Assembly: GCA_008973525.1 (NCBI GenBank)
Contig: WACJ01000445.1
Coordinates: 1 to 64,000 of the forward strand
DNA length: 64,000 bases
DNA from: Stenopsyche tienmushanensis
Lineage: Eukaryota; Arthropoda; Insecta; Trichoptera; Stenopsychidae
Direction: 5' to 3'
The translations under genes were made by a program, and so were the position numbers. Shown piece after piece: positions 1 through 11,947 of the stretch (the stretch's first letter is position 1; each line of letters begins with the position of its first letter). The notes beneath the pieces were generated by a model, which was not told the origin of the DNA, did no database searches, and worked only from the letters and a program-made list of their open reading frames with translations.

Positions 1-3000
1 ACACATGTAACAGATAAATTGAAAAATTATCATATATTTAATTCGTAAAACCCTTTTTTGAAAAGATACAAATTACATACAAAAGCCTTTAATTTAAGTA
101 ACAGATTTCATATAACCAAATGACATATAACAATGGGATAACAGATGTTGTTTTGTCTCATTATCACATAACAACCATAAGTAGTACAACCATTATGGAA
201 CTAGAGCTGTAATTTAGGCGTGATCTAAATATTTTTCATAAAGGAAGGTATTATTGCTTTTCAAAAATCAAAAAAGTAAATATTTTCAATTTATAACCCT
301 TCGCATGCTAGAAGAATTGCCAATATTTTTTAACGTCGGCCAGGAACTTTTTTATATTATTATAATAAAATGTGTCAATTTAAAAAATACTATAATTATC
401 AATATTTTAAAACAACCTCTATGTGACACCCAAACTATAGCAATAAATAAGAATACATCATAATAAACACATTACACCTGAGACCCGTAAATATGAAACC
501 CTTAATATTAATACATAATATATACTGTTTAGTAACAGTAGAATATTTCGTTCAATAAAATTTTGATGGAGAGAAGGACTTAATATTAGTACCTAATTAT
601 GACCTGTTTATAGGTAATAATAAAACAAAGTATTTGTTTTTAGTTTGGTGCCAAATTAACAATTTGCTGCAAAAATGGAGCAATTCCCACTCGAACTAAA
701 AAAATCATAGATTGTTCATTATTGCTCTAATACGATATTTCTTATATAAAAATACTTTATTTTAATAATTATATGATACTTTATTGACTGAAATGGTTCT
801 AAACTGTTAAACAGTGTTCTGATGTACTCTACTAATGATCACACATCATCAAATTTATGAGGTATTCTTCTTGAAGTTTAAAGTTCTGATAATAATAAAA
901 TTCGTCTGTATCTTATATATAAATCGATCTGTAAAATATTGTGTTCATGTTTTGACTACTTTTCTCTCATTCTAATATATTAATCCTTCACCTTGTGAAA
1001 ATACGAAAATAAAATAAAGAATAATGCGAAATTTGGATCACTCTATGAAATATTCATAAAGGATTTTTTACAGATGTTTTTAAGTGAAAAATAGTATTAA
1101 CACATCGCCACACTTCGTGAAGTATTCTTGTAAATAAAAACTAAGTAATTTAATCTACAAAATGCTCTAACTCAAAGCTGCTCGACGTCTAAAACCGATC
1201 TAGGCATGATCGAAAAATTACTGTATACAGTAAGTACCAACAAACTTTAAATAAAAGCCTCGATATACATCTGTAAATCAACATATTTCGAAAATATACT
1301 TAGAATATAATATGAATGTTGTTTAAACGGCTGCTGAAATTCTGCTTACGAATACTTTTAGTTTTATCCCCAAAACTTCACAAACTTCGAACATCACTGT
1401 GAGATAATTCGATATTCACACAGTGATATATGCCTACAAATGATACCGAAAGCTTCAAAATAACTTTCAAAGCATGCTGTTGTTATTTGTGATACTTTTT
1501 ATCGCACGGCGCCCACTTGGTATACCTTAATATGATATTTATTCGACTCGTATAATGAAATTCCGCCGAAATAAAGTTGCGCATTGAAAGCATATGAAAG
1601 CATTTATTCAGTTGTGTCGAAAGCCTCATTTATTCTAATATATTCTTGAAAATGTATAATAGAATTGATACTTGGACGTGTAAATCTTTTTGTGGAGATC
1701 AGAGATGTGTTCCGTTGATATTGGGGTAGAAAAGAGTGAAAGTTACGTTGGATTGTATTGGAAAGATAAAAAAAGTCATCAAAAAGATTTGATTCGCAAA
1801 AGAAGGAATAGATTTTTGCATGAATATATAGAAAAATGTACGTGAATAATAAAATATCTGATTGAACGAAGATGAAAATATTTTTACAACTTATATATTT
1901 TATTCTGTTCATTTTATTCCAGACTGACTTAATTTTGTCTTTAATATATTCAAGTTAACCTCCTGTTGCTTTTTGGTCCCTTAATTTTATTTTAGCGCCC
2001 TTTGTGTCTTAATTTAAGTAAAGCACCAATACTATTTACATAATCGTCCTTTAAAATAGTTTGTTTTAATTTGAAACAATCTCATGCTTGATGATTTGAA
2101 CACATTTTGAAAACACGCCTTTTGGGTAATTTATCGATCATTTTTGACTTTCAACGTTTTTGCTATTGAAGCGAACTCATTTTATGAAATATAGTAATAC
2201 TACACATTTCGAGTCTATAACTCAATAAGCGGATAACCAAGGCAAAAATGTCAAAAACAATTTACGTGGCAGAAAACTAAATTAATATCCATTATAGGAG
2301 AGATGAAAAACTTATTATAACAATCTGGAGATCGGAGAGGAAAATTATTATCTGTAAGGGTGTTTCCTGATAATGACACATGACAAAAATATATATTTCA
2401 TATAAATTTATTTGTTCTTTTTTAGTGCTGAAGCTTAATTAAAGATAAGTTATATCCAAATCGTATTAAATTGACATTATAAATGGATGCACAAAAATAT
2501 AATTTAACGGAGACGGGCATAACTATATGAACACGTGACTTACATTACGTGCTATTTTACTTTTAGTTTTAAGTTTTAATTTTTAAAAAGTTCAATTCTT
2601 ATACATCTAGCCCCTTCAAAATGCATGAAACCTTAAATGTCTTCTTTTTGTAGTGGCTGTCTATTATCGGATATAAGTGATCCCATAGGATATTTATCAG
2701 GCAATTCCAAACCTCCATTTATTTTGGCATATCTATGTCAAATGATGCAATTTCTCTTAAGAATTTTATAGGATGCAGTGAGACTCGCTTTTTAAAGTCT
2801 TGAAACCATTTTTGAAAGCAAAAAAATCGTGGAATGATCATTATACATCAGATGATGGTTGATCGATACTTATGAGATGTTCATAAATTTTAACTGATTT
2901 TTATTTAATAATGTTTCCATTCAAAGAAACGCTTTGATCGTTACAGTGTCAATTTTAAATAGATATATATTGTGTCAGTATTATAACCATATATTTTTTT

Positions 3001-3126
3001 ATATAATACTTAATATCTTGATAAAAATAATTTATTTTAATACCCAAAGCTACATTATAACAAATTTAAGACTGATTAGCTACAATATCATTTAGAGTTG
3101 TGCTACTTATTCATACATCTTCTACA
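1..3126. other. AT-rich stretch without a supported gene
   Basis: The sequence is very AT-rich, with many stops in all frames. The longest frame, a minus-strand ORF at 1604-1912 (102 codons), has an amino-acid mix dominated by Phe, Ile, Ser and Asn and matches no family I recognise, so it is treated as chance. A small hairpin (ATCACTGTG at 1393-1401, its complement at 1419-1427) is the only structure seen. Confidence 0.6.
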
Positions 3127-3145
3127 ATATATATATATATATATA
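3127..3145. repeat. (AT)n microsatellite
   Basis: About nine perfect AT dinucleotide units in a row, flanked by further AT-rich sequence. Confidence 0.85.
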
Positions 3146-3200
3146 AAATATAAGTAAAAATATATATTTTTCTCTTTTTGTGTATACATGAAAGTAATGT

Positions 3201-3292
3201 GATGGAAAAACACCATATAAAAGTCCTAAACAGAATAACCTCCTGTGGAGATCACCTGGGTCTATTAGCAAACATAGTGCCTTAAGAAGATT
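3201..3292 (+). repeat. Dispersed repeat family A, copy 1
   Basis: This ~90 bp segment has relatives at 33315-33402 (minus) and 45577-45660 (plus). The shared core is CTCCTRTGGAGATCR, followed about 40 bp later by TAAGAAGAT; the upstream ACACCATATAAAAGTCC also matches copy 2. Read in one frame, all three copies keep a short peptide of the type (N/G)(L/F)LWRS, which suggests decay from a repeated coding segment rather than random DNA. The parent element or gene is not recognised. Confidence 0.5.
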
Positions 3293-3400
3293 AGTCTTCC
3301 TTTATTGTATTAAATTTAATTTAAAGGCAGAATATTATATATCCGTTCATTTTTCGCTTAAACAATACAGCCTAAATCCAATAGATTAATCAGCGCATTA

Positions 3401-3533
3401 TGACAAAGCTGTCCGACAGGATCTTCGACGGGACGTCAATTTTTTTGACATATGTCACTCTTTCAAGCGCCAAAACTGTACCTATTCCAGCTTGAGGTTG
3501 CTTCAGACACTGACAAATATGACAGCTTTGTCA
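3401..3533. repeat. Short inverted-repeat unit, 13-bp perfect arms
   Basis: TGACAAAGCTGTC (3401-3413) and its exact reverse complement (3521-3533) bound a 133-bp interval that is richer in GC and CpG than its surroundings. It could be a small MITE, but no clear target-site duplication is visible. It could also be chance pairing inside a regulatory block rich in TGACA/TGTCA motifs. Confidence 0.35.
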
Positions 3534-4560
3534 AATTCGCATTCGAGTTTTAGGAGTCGAAAAATTCGACAGTAAATAATGATCTCATGCTTACACAGGG
3601 CGATGAATATAGAACTCGAGCGAACGTCGGAAATTAAGCCCTGATTATTTGACATGATTACGTTATTAGAGAAATTATTGAGTTTTTTTGCGCCAAAAAT
3701 TATCATGGATTAGAGTAATTACTATATTGCCAACGTGTTTTCATCGGTCGAAAAATGTGTGTTATGGATGTTTTCATGTTCATGTTCGCAGATTAACGGA
3801 ATACTGATTTCCTAGAAGCGCCCTTAAGTCAAGGTGAATATATTTTGTTTGGGCGTGAAAGTTCTGCGAAATTTAATGAAGATAAAGGTAGGAGCTGCGC
3901 ACTAAGCTCTTTACTTAATCAAACGGTTAACATTAAGTTAAGCTCTAATAAATTAAAAACGTTATTTCTCTGAATAACTATGTTTTGGGAAAATGCCTAC
4001 TGGAAATATTATTTAGTTTGCAATTAAAATATCAATAGAAAGGATTTCAAAGCAAAGCATACAACATTTACAATATCCTAGAAGTGGCCACAAATTAGTA
4101 CTGATTAGCGACTAATATCAAGGACAAAAAACAGTGCAAATTAAAATTTTAAAAAATATTTGTTTATTTAAAACTTGTCAATATATTATATGAAATCAAA
4201 TAATTACACGTTTATCCACATCTTGTCAATAATATACAAGTAAATTTTCCAACGCACAGTGAACTCTCGGTTTGCGGATTATCCGTACCCAAAAGATATT
4301 AATTATATATTTTTTTCTTTATTGATTATGAGACGCACCCAACAAAACGAACACAATACTAAAAAAAATGTTTTGATACTCGGATAATGAGGAGATACAC
4401 AACTTTTTAAAGTGATGAGGATGATTTAACTACCAAATGTATATGCCTCTTCTCATGTGTTAATTAAATTAAATTAAACTTTTGGTGATTGGGAATGCAA
4501 AGAAGCCTCGATCTTTCAAGGGAACTAAAACAAAAAATCTTCATGTCGATTACTATAGCC
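3534..4560. other. Non-coding stretch
   Basis: The first ~200 bp (to about 3720) are less AT-biased and contain a minus-strand ORF (3503-3706, 67 codons) with no recognisable domain. The rest is AT-rich with no supported feature. Confidence 0.5.
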
Positions 4561-4564
4561 AGAA

Positions 4565-4620
4565 CTACTATAACTATAATTATATTATATAACTACATAT
4601 AACTATACTATAATTACTAT
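4565..4620. repeat. Imperfect ACTATA-type simple repeat
   Basis: A run of degenerate ACTATA/ACTATAATT units directly abuts the LTR-like fragment that starts at about 4618. Confidence 0.6.
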
Positions 4621-4800
4621 AACGTGAAGCACTCGCACGCGGGGTCTGTTCTGCACGGGTACTCGCACGCGGGTCTGTTCTGCTCTCGGACCGTTATGCA
4701 GTCGAGCTGTGGGATGGAGGTGGACGGGCATCGAATAGAAAGTCTCTCGTCTTAGATAACCTTTTTATAAATTACGAGAAAGAGATCCGTTCGCGGGAAG
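4618..4800 (-). mobile_element. LTR-like fragment (family shared with 35.57-35.94 kb)
   Basis: This GC-rich block stands out from AT-rich flanks. It shares with 35.69-35.79 kb an ordered set of motifs: GATGGA, GACGG, GAATAGAAAG, then ACGAGAAAGAGA, about 85 bp in all. Both copies begin, on the plus strand, with a TRTAAC terminus. Inside is a tandem duplication of ACTCGCACGCGGG-TCTGTTCTGC (4631-4654 and 4661-4683, period ~30 bp). By comparison with the longer copy this is the R-U5 half of a minus-oriented LTR; the rest is missing. No coding part of the retroelement lies nearby. Confidence 0.45.
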
Positions 4801-6095
4801 TACTACTCTTGCTGAAGAAGATAACAATTTGATCATTTTTTTTGGAAAAAAGTACGACATTTGATGCTATACATGAAATAACATAATCTCGGTCAAAAGT
4901 AAAGCCTTATTTAACCATGGAAAAAGATTTTTCCTGGCGTTGAAATATACTTAATGCATTCTGAACAGAAAGAAGGCACATGATTTATCTGAAATATGTA
5001 GATAATTTTAAGAAAACATCGAAATTATATTAAAATTTTGTTTAAAAAATCTCAAAAACAAACAAAAATTACAATTTTTTTTAGTATACCCCCTTGATTT
5101 TTGCTTAACTATGAGCATTTTTCTTAATAAATAATGAGAATTAAAATTATGAAACAATTTTTTTTATTAAAAATATGTATGATATTATATTCGAAACTAA
5201 ATAGAAATTTGATGATTTGAATTATCCGTGTTTTTTAATTATCTGTGTTCTTCCTCTCCAGTATTAGCTCGGATAATCGAGAGTCTGTTGAGTGAGAGTT
5301 TGTCATCTGACATCTATATGTTTAGAAGAACATTTTAGATGCACTGAAAATAATTGGATATAAAATGGAGTAAAGCAACCCACTGTTGACCTAATTTAAC
5401 TGCAAAGACAAACAGACTATTGGACTGCAATATAAATCAACTCTAAGTATTCGATGATTTATTAAATTGACCTTTAGAAAATATTAAATATTCAAACCAA
5501 AATTTTTGATAGCATTTTTAGTGACAATTTCGCAATGTAAAAAATAATATTCATTATTTTTTATTTTTTGAAAATTAAAATTAATTCAAACAGGGCTTCA
5601 ACCCCACAAATACCACGAGTTGCAAAAATAAATAAAAACGATGAATGATTTGTTTATTATTCATTTCAAAAGGCATTCGTTATCTGCATTTTTTACAGTC
5701 TACCCTGTTGAAAAAATGATGCAAAATAGTACATTCTTAGTTAGCCTGAATCAATAATATTATTTAATAATAATTTAAACACGTATGGGAAATATACAAT
5801 CTTATGATGTTTCAATGGATGAAATATTAATAAAAATGGCGTCGTTAAATAAAGTATATTTTGAAGGTTTTATACGAAATAAAAAGGATCATAAAATCTG
5901 TTGGTTATAAAAGAACTCGTATTAAATTATACACATAATGCCATCTAGTAGCTATTTACTGTATTAAAATTATTTTATTTTCCAGATATTGAAATTCAAT
6001 TTCAAAAATGATTTTATGGTATTATTCTTGCACATAATCATATTCTATAGATAACCTAATTTCGATGTTATGTAAATTTATCGGATTCACCTACA
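4801..6095. other. AT-rich stretch, nothing recognised
   Basis: Poly(A)/poly(T) tracts and stops in all frames; no repeat, RNA or coding signal found. Confidence 0.5.
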
Positions 6096-6099
6096 AATA

Positions 6100-6330
6100 G
6101 GATTCATCACAGTATAATAATAACGGTGTCCCTCCATAAACATGGATTATCTCCACGGCCATTATTGTTATCCCGAAATTTCTCATTATGGAACCTGTAG
6201 GCTCATTCATCTTGCCTCAAGTTTTCCGTATCTGATCAAAATCCCTAATAAATTCACTATAGATTGCGAGAACATTTTTCAATACTAAGCTGTCAAAATG
6301 CTAATTTTTCTCGGCATTGAGGAAATTTTA
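6100..6330. promoter_or_regulatory. Candidate conserved non-coding block
   Basis: Base composition is more balanced than the flanks and there is no long ORF. It contains several words resembling developmental transcription-factor sites: CCATAAACA (forkhead/caudal-like), GGATTA (bicoid/Otx-like) and GGCCATTATTGTT. These matches are suggestive only; the call is inference from composition and motif density. Confidence 0.25.
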
Positions 6331-7782
6331 ATGTATTTTTATCTATTGTCCTAGTTAGCCATGGGATTTAATAGGATTCTAAAAATACGAATTATTGTCT
6401 TACAAGGACACCACAATGGTTTTAATTAAAATTTATCTCTTTGAGATACGTTTTTGCTGAAAGTGAATGAAATCTTTTATTCCTCTCAGAGCTATTGAAG
6501 ACCTCATACTTCTAAGCTAACATTCTTGCTAAATGCTTTTTAATTATAGAACATTTCATTGTAAAATGGATGGAAAAAACCTGTCGAAATTATTTTGGAA
6601 TTTACACATTTGACCAAGTCAAAGGCTAAAATTTCCCACTATACTAACGACGGCTTTATCATAATATGAAATTTATCAATTTGAGAGATTATTACGTTAA
6701 AGGCCACGATGTTTTACCTTCTATCTGGATATTTGAGCTCCTCAAAGCAGTTTCCCTTTATAAGGATTAATTATAACCATATCTGCAATATGAAGCCATT
6801 AGATATGGACTGAATTTCATCATAAATACAGTAACACAGCAATGATAGCGTTGAATATGTCAAATATATTCAGAAACTTCTGTTTTTCCTTCTTTTAGAT
6901 GAAAGACAAAGTTGCTCACAAAGCTTCAGCGAGCGCTATTGTTCATCAAATTAAAACTTTTGGACCAAGGACTATAAACGCCTGAAAAACTTTGTGAAGA
7001 AATTGAGTCTAAATTTTAGCACCAAGGATAACTTTTTTACGGTTAATACTACTTGCTCAAATATAATGCATATTGCAACATTTCGTTTAATGGATGTCCT
7101 TTATTTAATAAATGGTCTTAATGGAGTGCAGCAACGTTGTATGTTTACAGGATAAAATATGGTTGAGGTTTATGGTGATACATTGTGCTTCACCTTGGAT
7201 ACATGGTGCTAAAAATAAACGGAGTTTCTCAAAACTTTATTACTTTATATAAGAACTTATTGTACAATAATGTAAAAAACTTTTGAATAAAATATTTTTT
7301 TCATTGTTATTAAATAAACGGGTTTATATTTGAGACTTTTCTATGGAAATATTTTTTCATATAGTGATTTTTCATCACTTTCTATATATGGTTAAGCTAG
7401 AATAGAATTAGTTTAATAAAATAAATAGGAAAGCCTTTGTATTTACTTGCTCAAATCCAGAATATCAAGTTAAACGTAGATCAAATTAATTCAAATATAT
7501 TTATAAAGTATTTTTTTTTAGTAAATTTTTGTATATTTTACTTGTAACAAATCATATTTAAGGATTAATGTCAATTTATTTTAAGATTTACATCTCATTG
7601 CGTAACTTTTATTGAATTTTAATAACATAATACCTAATTAAGCTATACCCACACTATATATATATTGCTGATATTTCCACCCACGAAAATCCCATTTCAA
7701 AGCAATCTTGATTCTAAGTAATGAAGAAAAATTAACATAATTATAGACATTCTTATTAAATTTTAATATCCATGTATTAAAA
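6331..7782. other. AT-rich stretch with one micro-ORF
   Basis: A pyrimidine-rich tract ending TTTTAG is followed at once by an ATG and a 28-codon frame (6899-6985). It looks like an acceptor plus short exon, but the frame is too short to support. Nothing else is recognised. Confidence 0.4.
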
Positions 7783-8621
7783 CAGGATGCCCAACTAGTC
7801 TATCGCGATCAACCAGTCGATATTAAAGCTAAATTTGGTCGATCTGGTCCCGGACTGGATGGATGGTCCCATGGTACAATAACATTCCAGATGGTAATCA
7901 TTGTTTAAGAAAGTTTGCAACAAATCTACATCCGCCACTGTGGCATCGTTACGTATCACTCATATATTGGCCAAACACAAGAAATCTCTCGGTGATGATG
8001 ACATTTTTAAAGAAAGATTTATATCTGCAACCGAATTATTATTTGTTATAATAAAAATAATATGTTAAAAATATACTTAATTACTCTGAAAGCACTAATA
8101 ATATTTCACATTTTAAGTTTGAAGAAAGGAAAAATCTATATATATATATATATATAAATAAATGTCTCGCGTCCGGCGGCGTCCAGATGTCGCGCATCTG
8201 CTCGGCCGCGTTCGGCCGCGCTCGGCGACTGGCGTATCGTGGTGCTCAGAGGCCCGCCAATCGCTATACGAAGTGAGGGGAGAGCGCACGCATCCTAACC
8301 TCTCAGTCTCACAGTGATATATCGCGTAACTCTACTACTGCCTTTCGAACTAGGCGCGTGTTGCTAAGCAACCACATCCAACATATGCCTCTCCAAATCA
8401 ATAAATAAACAAAGTAATCATTCATCATCGAGTACCCGCCAAGCAAAGCAATGCTCGACCTTGGATGCATTTCACACATAACAAATCAATCAATAGGTGT
8501 GGCATTGCAACGCATGCCGGGTATTCGCTAGCAGCTTATAAAAATCATATTAGAAGTCGATCCTGAGAAAAATTTAAATTGAAAAGTATCTCCCAAGGCA
8601 AAAAAAGGTTGGGCACCCTAG
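7783..8621. mobile_element. hAT-like DNA transposon relic, split by a Helitron-like insert
   Basis: The left end reads CAGGATGCCCAAC (7783-7795). The right end, reverse-complemented, reads CTAGGGTGCCCAAC (8608-8621), a near-match in the form expected of hAT termini (CAGGGGTGCCCAAC-like). Flanking 8-mers TATTAAAA and GACTAAAG agree at 5 of 8 positions, compatible with a decayed 8-bp target duplication. The subterminal GTCTATCGCGATC and a GTCGATC near the right end are also typical of such elements. A short frame at about 7890-8050 (…CLRKFATNL…) may be the last trace of the transposase C-terminal region. Without the 8135-8531 insert the relic is only about 440 bp. Confidence 0.55.
8135..8531 (+). 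mobile_element. Helitron-like non-autonomous element inside the hAT relic
   Basis: Starts TC, followed by a TA-rich run (TCTATATATATA…), and ends CTAG, the usual Helitron termini. A GGCAT…ATGCC stem lies about 12 nt before the end. The body is strikingly GC- and CpG-rich, unlike anything around it. The last 28 bp are identical to the reverse complement of 18262-18289, which shows that this is a dispersed family with a fixed 3' end. No Rep/helicase coding is present. The base after CTAG is C, not the expected T, so the insertion site may have mutated. Confidence 0.55.
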
Positions 8622-9020
8622 GACTAAAGGCAGTGCGGCATAACACTAAAACGCAAAGGCGATTTTTTTTCAAATGTATGAACCTTTGTCTGATAATATG
8701 GATACCAACAAAAACAATTCAAAATTATTTGCATTTAATATGAATACGAATACTAAAAAGAAATAGTAAAACATATTTAATTTAACCCTTAATGAGCAAT
8801 ATATTCACTTATAATACAACCTGATCTGATCATAAAAGTCATATAAATACCCTATTTCAATTTTTTCATATGAAATATCCGACTGTTGGCCTGTTTATGA
8901 TGAGTCTTTTAAAAAATATATATTTACAATATGTATTTGCAAATACTAAAAATAACATTTGTTACTGATTTCCTTATCCTTCCTTATAGAAAAGTTCAAA
9001 ATATATATATATACAAAAGT
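8622..9020. other. AT-rich stretch, nothing recognised
   Basis: Stops in all frames; a short (TA)n run at about 9000-9013. Confidence 0.5.
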
Positions 9021-9185
9021 GTTTGGTGCATGTACCGACAATTTTTTTATAAGGTTAGAGAGGGGGGTTTTTGCTAGGTTTCATACATAAGTTCTATGTC
9101 CTAAGTGTCAAGATTATCGAAATACATTTTTTTTCCACATATTGAAAAAATATCCAAAATTTCACCTTTAAATCATCATAAAATT
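9021..9185 (+). repeat. Dispersed repeat family B, copy 1
   Basis: Homologous to the reverse complement of 46131-46296 across its whole ~165 bp. Shared blocks include TTTTGCTAGGTTTCA/TTTTGCTATGTTTCA, CTATGTCC(T/C)AAGT and ATATCCAAAATTTCACCTTTAA. In copy 2 the same strand is open for 77 codons, whereas this copy has stops, so a decayed coding origin is possible. The element class is not known. Confidence 0.55.
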
Positions 9186-10895
9186 TTAATCTGTGGTTTT
9201 AGTAACACGAAATAACTGTTTTTATATTTTGAAATGTATTTTTGAAAAAAAAAATACTTCTGAGAAATGTCAAATTCTAAATTCTTTAAACAAAAAACTA
9301 ACAACTATTTTTAGCTTACTTTAGTTTTAAAATGTTCTCTAGATTATACCCTTTCCTAATTTAAATACCTCAGCTTAGATTTTGCTTGATATCTCAGCAT
9401 AAGAATTTGGATTGATCAAATTCACAAAAGTAAAATGCAAAAAAATAATGATTTACTATCAGAATTTATTGCTGACATACGATATGAAACAACTTTAACG
9501 AGAAGAGATAAATTTACAGACAGGCGTGTCGCTATGTAAATTCTTATCTCGTATACAGTGTGAATAGGCCAAAGTCAACCCGATTCATATCAACGTGTGA
9601 GGACACGTGTAAAATAATATATGTGCATTCATTTCCTCGTTTGTTTGAACAATCAAGGCTTTGGCTCGATTCCAAGTACTGTGCATAGAAATTCCGATTT
9701 ACTTCGAAATGCATATGCCAATAAAGGTTATCGTGGAGAATCAACCTTTGCCATATTTACCAGATGTGCTGTCCTTACATGAATTCTTTACTTTGTTATA
9801 ATAAATTACCATGATTTATTATTGATTGAATGGTCTTCATGCACTGTTAAGAAGTTCTACTCCTCAACCTTTTGCGATTTATAACCTTAGATCAATAATC
9901 ATATTTTCGAGCTAGACTTTCACTACATATTATGTGACGATGATTGACATGCACACGCAGTGAGTGCGTCACTTATTTGATTATTTAGATTAGAATTAGC
10001 GAGCAGGATGGGGAATGTTCGGGAAAATGCATACATGGCGAATGTGTTCGTAGTCTGTGAGACTAATCATTAGTGATCTTGGGTTAAAAAAGAAGTTCCA
10101 CCAGATTCCAAAAGTTTTACAGCATTTTTAAGAACAATTATTTTATATATAATATAATAATTATTATTAAGGATGCTTTGATATCTTTTTAGATCATAAG
10201 TTTTTTTTAATCAATTCTTCGGTAATTCGGTAAAAAATAATTGAAAAAAATGTAATAGTACACGTCCATAGAAATCTTAGTGGTTTTTTGATTAATAGAA
10301 AACATATATATATATTTGAACTATAAACACCATTATTGATATCATCTTCCCAGTGGACTTCTATTGACGATAGGAGAATATGTATTTAGTCGAAAAACTG
10401 ATTCATCCATGAAACCCTGACGTTTCGTGTTGACACATCATCAGAACTTCCATCAATTAACATTACTTCAACGTCTAGTTCATGCATATAATCACTGACA
10501 TTTGTGTTATTTTTTCACACATCAAGAGCCAATTTTTAGTGCTAAATTCGGTATCAAGTAATTCATATTAAAAAATATATGCTTTGAACATTGGGTACAG
10601 TTAAGATTTTTAAGAAATTACATCAAAACAACCGCAAATGAAGGACAAAAGCTTAATGTGACAAAATCCTACAAACTTATTGAGTGATTTTTTGGCAATA
10701 TAACGAAATTATCATTAATTTAAATAAAGTTTCAGTGTTTGCTTCAAACTCAGTCACACATAGACGTATCTGCATGACTGTATTTTAATGGTCCCATTAT
10801 TTACTTTTTCATTTTATTTTAGATTCAAGAAATCATGATAAATCTGATTTGAGACGGTCGAAAGGAAATATGATATTAATATTTTTGATCTCCTA
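9186..10895. other. Mostly AT-rich non-coding stretch
   Basis: No gene is supported. On the minus strand, 10400-10450 reads TGATGATGTGTCAACACGAA then ACGTCAGG, a phrase of the kind found in some retroelement remnants (Penelope-like or similar), but there is too little for a call. Confidence 0.4.
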
Positions 10896-10905
10896 AATTT
10901 TTTGG

Positions 10906-10985
10906 TATGGTGAAATTTTAATCCGTAGTCTGGATTTGAGCTCAAACCTTAATAATAAGAGTCTAATATCCTGACTACTATACCA
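10906..10985 (-). repeat. tRNA-related relic (SINE head or tRNA pseudogene)
   Basis: On the minus strand, TGGTATAGTAGTCAGGATAT closely resembles the D-arm/A-box region of tRNA-Glu or tRNA-Asp. About 25 bp further is AGCTCAAATCC, a fair B-box. The anticodon and T stems do not pair convincingly, so it is not a functional tRNA. It is unrelated to the three-copy SINE family at 13.0, 15.8 and 41.8 kb. Confidence 0.35.
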
Positions 10986-11628
10986 ACACATATTCGTTGA
11001 AAGATTACACGTTGTGAAAGTCGACTATTCATATTCAACCGTGACTTTCATAATGTGCTCATGTTTCTCATTTTGCAAGTAAACTATCATAAATTTTCAT
11101 TCTATGAAAGTATTGCGAACAAAGTCAGTCAGTTTTGATATTGTCGGTGGTTGCGTCAATTTTGAATAATTAATTAACAAAGCGTCTTTTTCCGCATAGT
11201 TACTCTTTACACCAAATTAAGCCGTCGAATAATTTTCCCCACATTATGCAAATTTTCATCAAATTTATTCTACAAAGCTAAGTATGAATCGTCAAAAACA
11301 AACGTGTTTGATATATTTATGGATTTTTCGGATATATTATATTTATCAACAAAAACAATAATGCATCTTTGCATGAGTGATGCAAATCAATAAATGTACG
11401 TATCATTTTCTTTGTTTTTTCGGATGTTAAAGCGATTATCATTGATGAATTTCATTCATGAATTTCTCTCACATATGTTTAAATTAAGATAGGCTATTTT
11501 AACAAAAAAATTAAATAGAATCTAGATTTGAGAAAGAAAATGCATCATAAATTTTCATTATTGTAACAAAATAAGATAATAATCTATTCAAATCAAAAAC
11601 AACCAATATAATCGAATAATTCCTGTTT
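10986..11628. other. AT-rich stretch, nothing recognised
   Basis: Contains TTAATTAA and other homeobox-like words, but no gene or repeat I can support. Confidence 0.45.
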
Positions 11629-11658
11629 TGTTATGCAGAGCTCCATTATTAAACCGTG

Positions 11659-11665
11659 TATAAAA
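11659..11665 (+). promoter_or_regulatory. TATA box of the LTR
   Basis: TATAAAA, about 30 bp upstream of the predicted start of R and followed 283 bp later by AATAAA in the same orientation. Confidence 0.5.
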
Positions 11666-11703
11666 GAGGTGCAGAGCACCATACAGCAAGTCAAGCTCTC
11701 CTT

Positions 11704-11830
11704 GGGGAGTCGAGCTTCGGCTCGACGACCGTCAAAGTCTTCTTCTCCTTCGGGAGTCGTGCTTCGGCTCGACGACCGTCACAGTCAAATTCGAAGCTTC
11801 TTCGGGAGTCGAGCTTCGGCTCGACGACTG
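11704..11830 (+). repeat. Three tandem units with UUCG-tetraloop hairpins
   Basis: Units of 47-52 bp each start GGGAGTCG and contain GTCGAGC-TTCG-GCTCGAC. Hairpins lie at 11709-11726, 11756-11773 and 11808-11825. The first and third have a perfect 7-bp stem closing a C(UUCG)G loop; the second has one mismatch. They fall in the part of the LTR expected to be transcribed. A short AGTCCCA-type tandem follows (11838-11866). Confidence 0.8.
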
Positions 11831-11941
11831 ATAGAGTCAGTCCCAAGTCCCAAGTCCCGAGTCCCCGACATAACTTTGGTTGAGCTAGCAGCGTTGAAAC
11901 TCGGTCTACGCCTCGCAACCGTAGCCTCTACAAGTGAAGAC

Positions 11942-11947
11942 AATAAA
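11942..11947 (+). terminator. Poly(A) signal of the LTR
   Basis: AATAAA downstream of the TATA box and hairpin array, at the position expected for the end of R in a solo LTR. Confidence 0.4.

Noticed and set aside
1604..1912. 102-codon minus ORF
   Set aside because: Composition is what AT-rich DNA gives by chance; no domain, signal or context.
6899..6985. 28-codon ORF directly after an acceptor-like tract
   Set aside because: Too short, no donor or neighbouring exon; kept only as a note.
10385..10460. Possible Penelope-like remnant (complement of ACGTTTCGTGTTGACACATC)
   Set aside because: Only one short suggestive phrase, no polymerase or GIY-YIG domain nearby.
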